A stretch of DNA of 64,000 bases, from assembly GCF_000971175.1 (NCBI RefSeq), contig NZ_BBLY01000007.1, positions 90,221-154,220 on the forward strand, read 5' to 3'. The first letter of the stretch is position 1. Each line of letters begins with the position of its first letter. Under the pieces are notes generated by a model, which did no database searches, had not been told where the DNA came from, and saw nothing but the letters and a program-made list of their open reading frames with translations. Positions 25,736 to 37,614 of the stretch are shown here, piece after piece. The stretch comes from Demequina pelophila. Lineage in GTDB: Bacteria; Actinomycetota; Actinomycetes; Actinomycetales; Demequinaceae. Position numbers and translations under genes: made by a program.

Positions 25736-28333
25736 ATGCCAGGTACCAACCTCACCCGCGCCGAGGCCGAGGCCCGCGCCGCCCTTGTCACCGTCGACTC
25801 GTACGCCGTGTCGCTCGACCTCACCACCTCGGAGGAGACCTTCCGGTCCGTCTCCACCGTCCGCTTCGCCGCCACGGCCGGTGCGTCGACCTTCATCGAC
25901 CTCATCGCGCCGAGCGTCGAGCGCATCGTCCTCAACGGCGTCGAGCTCGACCCGGCCGCGCACTTCGCGGACAGCCGCATCGCGCTGCCCGACCTCGCCG
26001 CGGACAACGAGCTCGTGATCGACGCGACGTGCGCCTACATGAACACCGGCGAGGGCCTGCACCGCTTCGTCGACCCCGAGGACGGCGAGGTGTACCTCTA
26101 CTCGCAGTTCGAGGTCGCGGACACCCGTCGCGTGTTCGCCGTGTTCGAGCAGCCCGACCTCAAGGCCGCCTTCACCTTCTCCGTCACCGCCCCCGAGCAC
26201 TGGCACGTGCTGTCGAACTCGCCGGCGACCCGGACCGGCGTGGACGGCTCGGTCGAGATCGCGGGCCAGGCGCGCGGCGTCGCGCGCTGGGACTTCTCCG
26301 CGACCACGCGCATCCCGTGCTACGTCACCGCGATCGTCGCGGGCCCGTACCACGAGGTGCAGGGCTCGGTGGAGTCGCGCAAGGGGACCCTGAGCGCCAA
26401 CGTGTACTGCCGCAAGGCGCTCGCGGAGTTCCTCGACGCGGACGTCATCCTGGACGACACGCAGCGCGGCTTCACCTTCTTCGAGGACAAGTTCCAGATG
26501 GACTACCCCTTCGAGAAGTACGACCAGATCTTCGTGCCCGAGTTCAACGCGGGCGCGATGGAGAACGCAGGCTGCGTCACGTTCCTCGAGGACTACGTGT
26601 TCCGCTCCAAGACCTCGCAGGCGCGCATCGAGCGCCGCACCGTCACCGTGCTGCACGAGCTCGCGCACATGTGGTTCGGCGACCTGGTGACCATGAAGTG
26701 GTGGAACGACCTGTGGCTCAACGAGTCGTTCGCGGAGTTCGCCTCGACGCTCGCGACCGCCGAGGTCACGCGGTACAAGAACGCCTGGGTGAGCTTCAAC
26801 TCGCTCGAGAAGTCGTGGGCGTACCGCCAGGACCAGCTGCCCTCGACCCACCCGATCATGGCGGACATCAAGGACCTCGAGGACGTCGAGGTGAACTTCG
26901 ACGGCATCACCTACGCCAAGGGCGCGTCCGTGCTGCGCCAGCTGGTCGCCTACGTGGGACAGGACGAGTTCTTCGCGGGCGTCGCCGAGTACTTCCGCAA
27001 GCACCACCACGGCAACACGACCCTGCGCGACCTGCTGGTCGAGCTCGAGGCGACCTCGGGCCGCGACCTGTCCGAGTGGTCGTCCGTGTGGCTGGAGAAG
27101 GCCGGCGTCACGACGCTGCGCCCCTCGATCGAGACCGATGCGCACGGCACCGTCACGTCGTTCGCCGTGCTCCAGGAGACCCCGGCCGAGCACCCCACGC
27201 AGCGCCCGCACCGCATCGGCATCGGCTGCTACGACCTGGTCGACTCCTACGACGGCGGCAAGGCCCTGGCGCGGACCACCTACCTCGAGGTGGACATCGA
27301 CGGCGCCCGCACGGAGATCGCCGACCTGGTGGGCCGCTCGCGTCCGGCCCTGGTGCTGCTCAACGACGGCGACCTCGCGTACGCCAAGGTGCGCATGGAC
27401 GAGGTGTCGCTCGCGACGGCCGCCGAGCACGTGGGCACCCTCGACGCGCTGCCGCGCTCCATGGTGCTCGCCAACGCGTGGGACATGACCCGCGACGCGG
27501 AGATGCCCGCCCGTCAGTACGTCGACCTGGTGCTGCGCACCATCGGCGCGGAGACCGAGTCGACCGTGGTGCTCATGCTGCTGCGCCAGCTGTCGACCGC
27601 GCTGTCGCTGTACGTCGCGCCCGCCGTGGCGGACGAGACCCAGACGGCCGCGGCACGCGAGCTGTGGCAGCTCACCGTGGCCGCCGCGCCCGGCTCCGAC
27701 GGCCAGCTCCAGCTGCTCAAGGCGTTCGCGTCGCTCGCGACCACCGAGGCGATGCACGAGACGATCGCCGCGGTGCTCGAGGGGCGCCTGGCGCTCGAGG
27801 GGCTGCCGGTGGACTCCGACCTCGCCTGGGACCTGCTCACCGCGCTGGTGGCCGGCGGCCGCGTCGAGGACATCGCGATCGAGCTCCAGCTCGCCAAGGA
27901 CGCGACCGCGTCGGGTGAGCGGCGCGCCGCGCACGCCCGCGCCGCGATCGCGACCCCCGAGGCCAAGCGCACCGCGTGGGACGCGCTGGTCAACGCGGAG
28001 AAGGACCTGCCCAACGCGCTGCAGTACGCGGCGACCGCGGGCTTCAACGACGTGCAGGACACCGCGCTGCTCGAGCCCTTCGTCGACGACTACTTCGCCT
28101 CGATCCGCCGGATCTACGAGACCAAGACGAACGAGATCGCCACGAACCTCATCGAGGGGCTCTACCCGGTGCTCCTCGCGGGCCGCGTCGAGGACCTCCA
28201 GGCCAAGGCCGATGCCTGGCTCGAGTCCAACGCGGACGCGCACGACGCCCTCAAGCGCCTGGTGGTCGAGGGCCGCGACGGCGTGCGCCGCGCCCTGGCC
28301 GCGCAGGCCGTGGACGCGGGGTACTCGGCCTAG
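25736..28333 (+). CDS. pepN: M1 family aminopeptidase N (paralogue 1)
   Basis: 865 residues, actinobacterial PepN type, a cytoplasmic zinc exopeptidase. The exopeptidase motif GAMENAG is at about residue 274. The zinc motif is HELAHMWFGDLVTMKWW (about 308), and the third ligand is in NESFAEFAST. The C-terminal 400 residues are the ERAP1-like helical domain. The start at 25736 is the only one giving the family N-terminus. It is directly followed by a second paralogue of exactly the same length. An antisense GGACGATGC copy encodes ERIVLNG. Confidence 0.94.
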   Translation: MPGTNLTRAEAEARAALVTVDSYAVSLDLTTSEETFRSVSTVRFAATAGASTFIDLIAPSVERIVLNGVELDPAAHFADSRIALPDLAADNELVIDATCAYMNTGEGLHRFVDPEDGEVYLYSQFEVADTRRVFAVFEQPDLKAAFTFSVTAPEHWHVLSNSPATRTGVDGSVEIAGQARGVARWDFSATTRIPCYVTAIVAGPYHEVQGSVESRKGTLSANVYCRKALAEFLDADVILDDTQRGFTFFEDKFQMDYPFEKYDQIFVPEFNAGAMENAGCVTFLEDYVFRSKTSQARIERRTVTVLHELAHMWFGDLVTMKWWNDLWLNESFAEFASTLATAEVTRYKNAWVSFNSLEKSWAYRQDQLPSTHPIMADIKDLEDVEVNFDGITYAKGASVLRQLVAYVGQDEFFAGVAEYFRKHHHGNTTLRDLLVELEATSGRDLSEWSSVWLEKAGVTTLRPSIETDAHGTVTSFAVLQETPAEHPTQRPHRIGIGCYDLVDSYDGGKALARTTYLEVDIDGARTEIADLVGRSRPALVLLNDGDLAYAKVRMDEVSLATAAEHVGTLDALPRSMVLANAWDMTRDAEMPARQYVDLVLRTIGAETESTVVLMLLRQLSTALSLYVAPAVADETQTAAARELWQLTVAAAPGSDGQLQLLKAFASLATTEAMHETIAAVLEGRLALEGLPVDSDLAWDLLTALVAGGRVEDIAIELQLAKDATASGERRAAHARAAIATPEAKRTAWDALVNAEKDLPNALQYAATAGFNDVQDTALLEPFVDDYFASIRRIYETKTNEIATNLIEGLYPVLLAGRVEDLQAKADAWLESNADAHDALKRLVVEGRDGVRRALAAQAVDAGYSA

Positions 28334-28392
28334 CGACCCCGTCCCTCGCGCCGCGTCGCTCCCCACGCGACGTCGGCCCACCGCCCGGACTC

Positions 28393-28433
28393 GGCCCCGG
28401 GCTCCCCGAAATCGTTTCGGGGGGCCCGGGGCC
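28393..28433 (+). terminator. Terminator between the two pepN genes
   Basis: A 19-bp stem with one G-U pair, arms 28393-28411 and 28415-28433 (GGCCCCGGGCTCCCCGAAA), and a 3-base loop. It is likely to separate the two paralogues into two transcripts. Confidence 0.8.
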
Positions 28434-28475
28434 GTTCTCATGCGCCCGGGCGCCCTACCCGACCACCCGTCCCAC

Positions 28476-28484
28476 GCATCGTCC
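28476..28484 (-). repeat. GGACGATGC repeat copy (intergenic)
   Basis: ATGGACGATGCGTGGG on the minus strand, between the terminator and the second pepN start. Confidence 0.65.
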
Positions 28485-28509
28485 ATCCAGACCTGGAAGA
28501 CTCACCCCC

Positions 28510-31107
<2,598 letters not shown>

Positions 31108-31132
31108 CGCCTTCCCGCGCCTTCCCCGCCGC

Positions 31133-31229
31133 GGACACTCCGCACGGATTCTGAGGCGACACGCCGGGCGCGAGCCCCCGAACGGGGCCCGCGCCCGGCG
31201 TGTCGAGCCGAGATCCGTGCGGAGTGTCC
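31133..31229. terminator. 97-base nested inverted repeat between pepN and malQ
   Basis: Outer arms of 17 bp are perfect (GGACACTCCGCACGGAT, 31133-31149, with 31213-31229). Inner arms of 15 bp are also perfect (GACACGCCGGGCGCG, 31158-31172, with 31190-31204), closed by GCCCC/GGGGC. Two 8-base internal loops separate them. It lies between convergent genes and is much longer than a terminator needs to be. Confidence 0.75.
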
Positions 31230-31274
31230 AGAGTTCAGCGGCCGGCGTCCAGCGTCCGGCGGCCAGGGCTCGGG

Positions 31275-33422
31275 TCAGTCCGCGTCGCGCGCGGCCTTGA
31301 TCGCCCGGAACAGGCGCCGGGCGCGCGGGTGCTCGAAGATCTCGTCGAGCAGCACGGGCACGCCGTTGCCGTCGGTCACGGGGATGCACCAGTTGGGGTA
31401 CTCCGTGTCCGTGCCGGGCATGTTCTGCGCGCGGCGGTCGCCCACGGCGTCCGTGATCGCGATGCCGGTGAGCAGCGCGGGGCTCTCGAGCACCCAGCGG
31501 TGGAGCCCGGCGATGAGCTCCTCCTCGGTCGGGTCCTCGGGCACCCAGCCGCGCTCGCGCATGATCCCCACGTAGGCGTCGCGCTCGCGGGCGGCCTCCG
31601 CGCGGGCCTCCTCGACGGTTCCGCCCAGCATGCCCAGCTGCTCGCGCAGCGTGACGTGGTCGCCCGCGAGGTACGCCGCGGTGGGCGGGAGATCGTGGGT
31701 GGTGACGGCGGCGAGGGTGTCCGCGCGGTAGTGCTCGGGCAGGCGCGGCGTGCCGTCGTCGTGGCGCTCGAACCAGGCGATCGAGCAGCCGAGCAGCCCG
31801 CGCTCGTGGAGGTACTCGCGCACCCACGGCTCGACGGTGCCCAGATCCTCGCCGATGACCAGCGCGCCGGCGCGGTGCGCCTCGAGCGCGATGATGCCGA
31901 TGAGCGCCTCGTGGTCGACGTACATGTACACGCCGTCCAGCGGCAGGTGGCCGTTGGGCACCCACCACTGACGGAACATGCCCAGCACGTGGTCGATGCG
32001 CAGGGCGCCCGCGTTGCGCACGGACGCCCGCACCATGTCGCGGAACGGCAGGTACGCTGCGGCCTCGAGGGCGCGCGGCTGCCACGGCGGGATGGACCAG
32101 TCCTGGCCCAGCGCGTTGTAGAAGTCCGGCGGCGCGCCCATGGACATGCCCTGGGCGAGCACGCGGCGGAAGGCCCACGCGTCGGCACCCTCGGGGTGCA
32201 CGCCCACGGCCAGGTCGATCATGACGCCGATGCTCATGCCGGCCCGGCGCGCGACGGACTGCGCCCGCTCGACCTGCTCCTCGGCGATCCACTGCAGCCA
32301 CGCGTAGTAGAGGACGCGGTCCGCGTGCTCGTCGCGCCACCGGGCCACGGCGGGCGACGTGGGCGAGTCGAGCTCCTCGGGCCACGCGACGCCGCGGTGA
32401 GCCTCCGCGATGGAGCACCACGTCGCGAAGTCCTCGAGCGAGGAGCCCTCGCGCAGGCAGAAGGCCTCGAACAGGGCCTCGCGGCCGGCCGAGCGCGGCG
32501 CGCGGAACACCTCCTCCAGCGCGACGGACTTCGCGCGCCAGAGGGTGTTGCGATCGATGTTCTCGGAGCTGGCGTTCGCCCGCTGCGGCCGCTCGGCCTC
32601 CCAGCCGAGCACCGCGCGGCGCTGCGAGGGCAGGTACGCGACCTCGGGGATGTCCTCGACGCGGATGTACAGCGGCGACAGGTAGCGCTTCGACGTGGGC
32701 AGGTAGGGCGAGTTCGCGATGGGGGCGACCGGCTCCGTCGCGTGCAGCGGGTTGATGAGGACGAAGTCCGCGTCCGCGCGGGACTTGCCCAGCGCGCACA
32801 GGTCCGCCAGGTCGCTCAGGTCGCCGATCCCCCACGAGCGCTCGGAGCGCAGCGAATACAGCTGCGTGGTGAGGCCCCAGGGGCGCTTGTTCGTGACCTC
32901 CGAGGGCACGTCCAGGCGGCGCGGGGTGACGACCACGTAGCCGCGTCCGCGGCGGCCCTTGGTCTTGCCCTCGATGCGGTGCCACCCGAGCGGCAGGTCG
33001 CCGGGAATCTTGAACGTGGCACGGCCGACGCGGGTGCCGCCCACCTTGCGCGGCTCCACCCAGCGGTCGAGCTGCTTGAGCTTGCGCCGCTCGCCCGACT
33101 CGAGGTGGATCTTCACGGAGATGGAGTCGCCGTCGACCACGTGGGCCGGGATCTCGGCCGAGTCGCCCTCGCGCAGGACCGTCACGGGAGGCACCAGGCG
33201 GCTCCAGCGTTGGTCCTCGAGCGCCTCGAGCGAGCGCGCGCACGCCTCGTCCGACGAGGCGTCGAGCCCGATCGCGGTCAGGGCCGCACGAATGGCGGCG
33301 GCGGAGCACGTCACGAACGTGCCGTCGATGGCGTGGTAGTCGACCGAGACGCCGCACGCACGGGCCAGCGCGGCCAGCGCCTCCGACGGCATCTCGCGCT
33401 CGACCTCAGGAGCGTCAGTCAC
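31275..33422 (-). CDS. malQ: 4-alpha-glucanotransferase (amylomaltase)
   Basis: 715 residues, GH77, large actinobacterial type with an N-terminal extension of about 180 residues carrying beta-sandwich-like segments. It disproportionates maltodextrins. Catalytic segments are [15 protein letters not shown] (nucleophile Asp), [14 protein letters not shown] (acid/base Glu) and [14 protein letters not shown] (third Asp). GTG 33422 is chosen because CAGGAT stands 7 bases upstream, a leaderless arrangement, against an ATG at 33431 inside that box. It is divergent from the mscS-type gene. Confidence 0.93.
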   Translation of the reverse strand: MTDAPEVEREMPSEALAALARACGVSVDYHAIDGTFVTCSAAAIRAALTAIGLDASSDEACARSLEALEDQRWSRLVPPVTVLREGDSAEIPAHVVDGDSISVKIHLESGERRKLKQLDRWVEPRKVGGTRVGRATFKIPGDLPLGWHRIEGKTKGRRGRGYVVVTPRRLDVPSEVTNKRPWGLTTQLYSLRSERSWGIGDLSDLADLCALGKSRADADFVLINPLHATEPVAPIANSPYLPTSKRYLSPLYIRVEDIPEVAYLPSQRRAVLGWEAERPQRANASSENIDRNTLWRAKSVALEEVFRAPRSAGREALFEAFCLREGSSLEDFATWCSIAEAHRGVAWPEELDSPTSPAVARWRDEHADRVLYYAWLQWIAEEQVERAQSVARRAGMSIGVMIDLAVGVHPEGADAWAFRRVLAQGMSMGAPPDFYNALGQDWSIPPWQPRALEAAAYLPFRDMVRASVRNAGALRIDHVLGMFRQWWVPNGHLPLDGVYMYVDHEALIGIIALEAHRAGALVIGEDLGTVEPWVREYLHERGLLGCSIAWFERHDDGTPRLPEHYRADTLAAVTTHDLPPTAAYLAGDHVTLREQLGMLGGTVEEARAEAARERDAYVGIMRERGWVPEDPTEEELIAGLHRWVLESPALLTGIAITDAVGDRRAQNMPGTDTEYPNWCIPVTDGNGVPVLLDEIFEHPRARRLFRAIKAARDAD

Positions 33423-33486
33423 GCCCTCCATCCTGCCACGCATCAGGGTCGATGCATGGAGCAAAGGTCACGGCTACTGTGGGCCC

Positions 33487-34596
33487 GTGCTACCTGTGAT
33501 GACGTCCGCCTCGTCCGAGCCCGAACCGACCGCATCGGCCGTCCCCACGGTCGACGAGCTCCAGGAGCAGGCGCGGGAATGGCTCACCAGCATCGAGACC
33601 GGCGCCATCGGCCTCGCGATCGTGGCGGTGCTGCTCGTCATCGGCTGGTTCGTGGGCCGCGCGCTCATCAACGGCGTCACCGTGGGCATCGAGCGGGGCG
33701 CCCCCTTCCAGGACGCGCGCACGCGCAAGGCCCTGCGCCGGGCCCGGATCCCCGTCGCCGAACCCGAGACCATGGAGCTGCGCCTCGAGGCCGAGCGCCG
33801 CCGCCAGCGCGCCGCAACCCTGCGCCGGGTGCTCAACTCGGCGCTCGCGGTGGTCCTCGTGGGCATCGGCATCCTGACCCTGCTCACCACCCTGGGCATC
33901 CCCGTGGGGCCGATGCTCGCGTCCGCCGGCATCGTCGGCGTCGCCCTGGGCTTCGGCGCCCAGTCGCTCGTCAAGGACATCCTCTCCGGCGTCTTCATGC
34001 TCATCGAGGACCAGTACGGCGTGGGCGACGTGGTGGACCTGGGCGAGGCCACCGGCGCGGTCGAGGAGGTGGGCCTGCGCTCCACCCGGCTGCGCTCGCT
34101 CGACGGCACGGTCTGGTACATCCCCAACGGACAGATCGCCCGTGTGGGCAACATGACCCGCATGTGGTCGCGCGCCCTCATCGAGGTGCGGTTCGCCTAC
34201 GACACGGACGTCGAGGCCGCACGCACGGCCATGCTCGACGCCGTCGAGTCGGCCCGCCACGAGTCCGACGAGGTCGCCGCCAACATCCTCGCCGAGCCCG
34301 AGGTCGCCGGCGTCGAGTCCCTCGAGTACAACGCGGTCATGCTGCGCCTCCTGGTCCAGGTCAACCCGGCCACGCAGTGGGACATCATGCGCGAGGTGCG
34401 CCGCGAGATGCGCCGTATCTTCTCCGAGCGCGGCATCGAGCTCGCGGTCCCCGGCGACGCGATGGTGATGGACGCGAAGACCCCCAAGGTCAAGGTCGAG
34501 CTCCACGACGGCAAGCGCCCGTCCGACCACCACCAGCCCACCGACGACTCGGGCAAGCCCCTCCCTCCCCCGAACGACGCGGACGGCGACGAGTGA
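33487..34596 (+). CDS. mscS: Mechanosensitive ion channel, MscS family
   Basis: 369 residues. Three membrane helices lie at about residues 35-60, 115-138 and 142-165. The third is the pore helix, [24 protein letters not shown], with its Gly/Ala packing. The beta domain follows ([28 protein letters not shown] and VWYIPNGQI), then the alpha/beta domain and a charged disordered tail. It would open on hypo-osmotic shock. TACTGT lies 6 bases before the GTG start, so it is probably leaderless. It overlaps the globin gene by 4 bases. Confidence 0.93.
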   Translation: MLPVMTSASSEPEPTASAVPTVDELQEQAREWLTSIETGAIGLAIVAVLLVIGWFVGRALINGVTVGIERGAPFQDARTRKALRRARIPVAEPETMELRLEAERRRQRAATLRRVLNSALAVVLVGIGILTLLTTLGIPVGPMLASAGIVGVALGFGAQSLVKDILSGVFMLIEDQYGVGDVVDLGEATGAVEEVGLRSTRLRSLDGTVWYIPNGQIARVGNMTRMWSRALIEVRFAYDTDVEAARTAMLDAVESARHESDEVAANILAEPEVAGVESLEYNAVMLRLLVQVNPATQWDIMREVRREMRRIFSERGIELAVPGDAMVMDAKTPKVKVELHDGKRPSDHHQPTDDSGKPLPPPNDADGDE

Positions 34597-35027
34597 GCTC
34601 TCCCGGCCCGAGCATCGTCCCCGGTCAGGCCGCTGCCCAGCAGTCCTTCTTCGACACCGTGGGCGGCCACGCGACCTTCGACGCGCTGGTGCGCGACTTC
34701 TACGCGGGCGTCGCGCAGGACCCGGTGCTGCGGCCCATGTACCCGGAGCAGGACATGGAGGGCGCGATCGAGCGCCTCACCCTGTTCCTCGAGCAGTACT
34801 GGGGCGGGCCCACGACCTACTCCGAGACGCGCGGCCACCCGCGCCTGCGCATGCGCCACCTCCCCTTCCGCGTCGACGCGGACGCGCGGGACCGGTGGAT
34901 CGCGTGCATGCGGGCCGCCGTGGCGAACCGCGCGCTCGCGCCCCTGCACGAGGCGACGCTCATGGACTACCTGGAGCGCGCGGCGCATTCGATGGTGAAC
35001 TCGGCCGGGCCGAGCGAGGAGGCATGA
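34593..35027 (+). CDS. glbO: Group II truncated hemoglobin
   Basis: 144 residues. The truncated globin fold shows [19 protein letters not shown], the CD region [14 protein letters not shown], and the proximal His in [16 protein letters not shown]. The Trp at G8 (RDRWIACM) is typical of group II. These proteins bind O2 and are linked to oxidative and nitrosative stress. The start GTG overlaps the MscS stop (GTGA). The first 15 residues, including PSIVPG from an antisense GGACGATGC copy, extend beyond the usual N-terminus. The next gene, tesB, overlaps or abuts its stop. Confidence 0.92.
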   Translation: MSSPGPSIVPGQAAAQQSFFDTVGGHATFDALVRDFYAGVAQDPVLRPMYPEQDMEGAIERLTLFLEQYWGGPTTYSETRGHPRLRMRHLPFRVDADARDRWIACMRAAVANRALAPLHEATLMDYLERAAHSMVNSAGPSEEA

Positions 35028-35893
35028 TGGAGGACGTCTGGGCGGACGATGCGATGGCCGGGGGCCTCGCGGCCCTTCAGTTGCGGCGCACGTCCGAGAC
35101 GGGATTCGAGGGCGACTCGCTCCCCATGCCCGGCGGGCGCGTCTTCGGCGGCCAGGTGCTCGCCCAGGGCCTGCTCGCCGCGGGCGCCACGGTGGACGAG
35201 GACCGGCACGTGCACTCGCTGCACGGCTACTTCCTGCGCGCCGGCGACGCGTCGAAGCCGCTGCAGTTCGAGGTCGAGGTGCTGCGCGACGGGCGCTCCT
35301 TCTCCGCGCGGCGCACGCACGCGCTGCAGGAGGGCCGGCCCATCCTGTCGATGATCACGTCCTTCCAGGTGGATCAGGAGGGGCCCGAGCACGCGGCGGT
35401 GATGCCCGAGGTTCCCGGGCCCGACGAGGTGACCTCCGGCATCGAGGTGCTCGCGCCGTTCGCCGGGCATCCCTCTGCCGACTTCTGGCTCACCAGCGCG
35501 CCGTTCGACGTGCGGCACATCGAGGGGTCGATCTTCACCGGCCCCGACGAGAGCCGCGGCACCTTCCAGCACACCTGGATGCGCACGCGCAGGCCGGTCG
35601 AGGGCAGCCAGCTCATGCATCGCGCGCTCCTGGCCTTCGGCTCGGATCAGGTGATGCTCGAGCCGCTGCTGCGCCGCCACGGCGCGTCGTGGGCCACCCG
35701 CGAGATCGCGATCGCCAGCCTCGACCACGCGATGTGGTGGCACCGGCCGGTGCGCGCGGACGAGTGGCTGCTGTTCGTCCAGGACGCGCCCACCGCCCAG
35801 GGCGCCCGGGGTCTCACCGGGACGTGGGTGTTCGCGCAGGACGGCACGCTGGTCGCGAGCGCCGCGCAGGAGGGCATGATCCGCCTCGGCTGA
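35027..35893 (+). CDS. tesB: Acyl-CoA thioesterase II
   Basis: 288 residues with two hotdog domains. It hydrolyses medium and long acyl-CoAs. The N-terminal domain has GRVFGGQVLAQGLLA and SLHGYFLRAGDAS. The C-terminal one has IAIASLDHAMWWHRPVRADEW with the catalytic Asp. Two ATGs overlap (35024 and 35027). The second is 4 bases from the AGGAGG, the first only 1, so 35027 is preferred. The N-terminus contains WADDAMAGG from an in-frame GGACGATGC copy. It is the last gene of the mscS-glbO-tesB run. Confidence 0.92.
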   Translation: MEDVWADDAMAGGLAALQLRRTSETGFEGDSLPMPGGRVFGGQVLAQGLLAAGATVDEDRHVHSLHGYFLRAGDASKPLQFEVEVLRDGRSFSARRTHALQEGRPILSMITSFQVDQEGPEHAAVMPEVPGPDEVTSGIEVLAPFAGHPSADFWLTSAPFDVRHIEGSIFTGPDESRGTFQHTWMRTRRPVEGSQLMHRALLAFGSDQVMLEPLLRRHGASWATREIAIASLDHAMWWHRPVRADEWLLFVQDAPTAQGARGLTGTWVFAQDGTLVASAAQEGMIRLG

Positions 35894-36005
35894 GGCCCGC
35901 CCGCCCCGCCCGCACCCAGTCCCGCCCCGCCCCGCCCCGCCCCCGAATGGGTAGCTGGTGGTCGCTTCTGCAAGGTCTCTGCGCGCCACGGGTAGCTGGT
36001 TGTCG
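35894..36005. repeat. Dispersed two-unit element with G-tract array, copy B
   Basis: On the minus strand a G-tract array (35895-35944, about ten tracts of 3-5 Gs) adjoins ATTCG. It is followed by two 16-base units, GGGTAGCTGGTGGTCG (35949-35964) and GGGTAGCTGGTTGTCG (35990-36005) in plus-strand terms, 41 bases apart. The arrangement and spacing are the same as copy A at 3840-3982. Like copy A it follows a stop codon directly. Confidence 0.6.
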
Positions 36006-36055
36006 ATCGCCCGACCCCAAAGGTCACAATCCGGTAAACCTCACCCACCCGGGGT

Positions 36056-36085
36056 TTGCGATCTCTTGGTGAACCTTGCTACGGT
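36056..36085 (+). promoter_or_regulatory. Probable promoter of the betaine transporter operon
   Basis: TTGCGA (36056-36061), an 18-base spacer and TACGGT (36080-36085). This places the transcript start near 36092 and gives a leader of about 225 bases. Confidence 0.45.
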
Positions 36086-36091
36086 CGAAGC

Positions 36092-36318
36092 GCCGGCCAA
36101 GGCGGCGTGCCAGTTCGCACGCCAGAACGGCCGGACAACGACCAGCCGAAGGCCTTCCGTCGCGCCCCTCTGAGGGTGGGCGCCGGAGAGTTAGTAGCGA
36201 CGCCGTGAGGCGCCGCCAGGCGGGCCCGTGATTGCCGTCCGACGGCTGCGAGTCCCCTCGCTAGCCGGGAGGCCCTCGCGCACACCGGAGCAGAAGCTCC
36301 AGGAGCAGACGAGGACAT
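36092..36318 (+). promoter_or_regulatory. Long structured 5' leader of the betaine transporter operon
   Basis: No gene is visible. Stems readable by eye are GGCGTGC-CAGTTC-GCACGCC enclosed by GCCGGCC/GGCCGG near 36091-36135, and GCGCCC with GGGCGC near 36165-36185. GGCGCC-containing stems follow to about 36230. A leader this long and structured suggests RNA-level control, perhaps by a riboswitch. I could not match it to the c-di-AMP (ydaO) or glycine riboswitch consensus. The leader ends in an ATG-TGA start-stop pair overlapping the GTG start of the next gene. Confidence 0.4.
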
Positions 36319-37614
36319 GTGAACGACAGCACGATCGCACTGAAAGCCGAGGGCCTGTTCAAGGTCTTCGGACGCAACGCCGAGGACGCGGTGAAGAAGC
36401 TCCGCGCCGGCACCCCACGAGACCAGCTCGGCGGCGCCACCGCCGCCGTCATCGACGCCTCCTTCGAGGTCCAGCGCGGCGAGATCTTCGTCGTCATGGG
36501 GCTGTCCGGCTCGGGCAAGTCGACGCTCATCCGCATGCTCAACGGCCTGCACGACGCGACCGCCGGCAGCGTCACCGTCGGCGAGGACGTCATCACCCAC
36601 ATCCCCGCCAAGCAGCTGCGCGCGATCCGTCGCAAGCGCATCTCCATGGTGTTCCAGCACTTCGCGCTGCTGCCCCACAAGACCGTGCTCGACAACGTCG
36701 CCTACGGCCTCGAGATCCAGGGCATGCCCAAGGACCAGCGCGAGGCGAAGGCCCGCGAGGTCACCGAGATCGTCGGCCTCGCCGGCTGGGAGGACAAGCT
36801 CCCCAGCCAGCTCTCGGGCGGCATGCAGCAGCGCGTCGGCCTCGCCCGCGCGCTCGCCGCGGACACGGACGTGCTCCTCATGGACGAGGCGTTCTCCGCC
36901 CTCGACCCGCTCATCCGCCGCGAGATGCAGGAGCAACTGCTGGACCTCCAGGCGACGCTGGGCAAGACCATCATCTTCATCACCCATGACCTCAACGAGG
37001 CCATGTTCCTGGGCGACCGCATCGCCGTCATGCGCGACGGGCGCATCGTCCAGGTGGGCACGCCCGAGGACATCCTCACGAACCCGGCCAACGACTACGT
37101 CGAGCAGTTCGTCCAGGACGTGGACCGCACGCGCGTGCTCACCGCCGAGTCGGTCATGCGCAAGCCGCGCGCGGTCATCCACCCGACCGTGGGTCCGCAC
37201 GGCGCCCTCAAGATGATGCGCGACGAGCAGATGTCCGCCATGTACGTCGCCAAGCGCGACCGCACGCTCATCGGCTGGGTGACCGACCGCGACGCGCTCG
37301 CCGCCGTCCGCGCCGGCGAGCGCGACCTCACGCGCATCGTCCGCGAGGACCACGGCGCCGTGTCCAAGGACACGGCCCTCGCCGACCTGTTCATCCCCGC
37401 CATCGAGGCGGCCCTGCCGCTGGGCGTGATGGACGATGCGGGACGCCTCGTGGGCGTCGTGCCGCGCGTCACGCTGCTGGCCGCCCTGGGCGGCGAGCCC
37501 GCGGCCGCGCAGCAGGCCGCCCCCCGCCCCGATCCCCTGCCGGCCGCCGTCGTGGACCGCGCCCTGGAGGCCGCCGTCCACACGGGCGCCATCGACGCGA
37601 AGGAGGTGCGCTGA
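36319..37614 (+). CDS. proV: Glycine betaine/proline-type ABC transporter, ATPase subunit
   Basis: 431 residues. The ATPase has Walker A MGLSGSGKSTLIRML (about residue 57), signature LSGGMQQRVGLARAL and Walker B VLLMDEAFSALDPL. The long N-terminal segment before Walker A and the two C-terminal CBS domains (about 275-395) are those of ProV/OpuAA, where CBS domains sense ionic strength or c-di-AMP. GTG 36319 has GAGG 5 bases upstream and overlaps an ATGTGA start-stop pair. GGACGATGC copies encode VMDDAGRLVG (sense) and TRIVRED (antisense). It is followed by the permease with a 1-base overlap. Confidence 0.92.
   Translation: MNDSTIALKAEGLFKVFGRNAEDAVKKLRAGTPRDQLGGATAAVIDASFEVQRGEIFVVMGLSGSGKSTLIRMLNGLHDATAGSVTVGEDVITHIPAKQLRAIRRKRISMVFQHFALLPHKTVLDNVAYGLEIQGMPKDQREAKAREVTEIVGLAGWEDKLPSQLSGGMQQRVGLARALAADTDVLLMDEAFSALDPLIRREMQEQLLDLQATLGKTIIFITHDLNEAMFLGDRIAVMRDGRIVQVGTPEDILTNPANDYVEQFVQDVDRTRVLTAESVMRKPRAVIHPTVGPHGALKMMRDEQMSAMYVAKRDRTLIGWVTDRDALAAVRAGERDLTRIVREDHGAVSKDTALADLFIPAIEAALPLGVMDDAGRLVGVVPRVTLLAALGGEPAAAQQAAPRPDPLPAAVVDRALEAAVHTGAIDAKEVR

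Noticed and set aside
36092..36318. c-di-AMP (ydaO) or glycine riboswitch before proV
   Set aside because: The conserved core segments of either class could not be found; only unspecific stems are visible. Kept as an unclassified leader.
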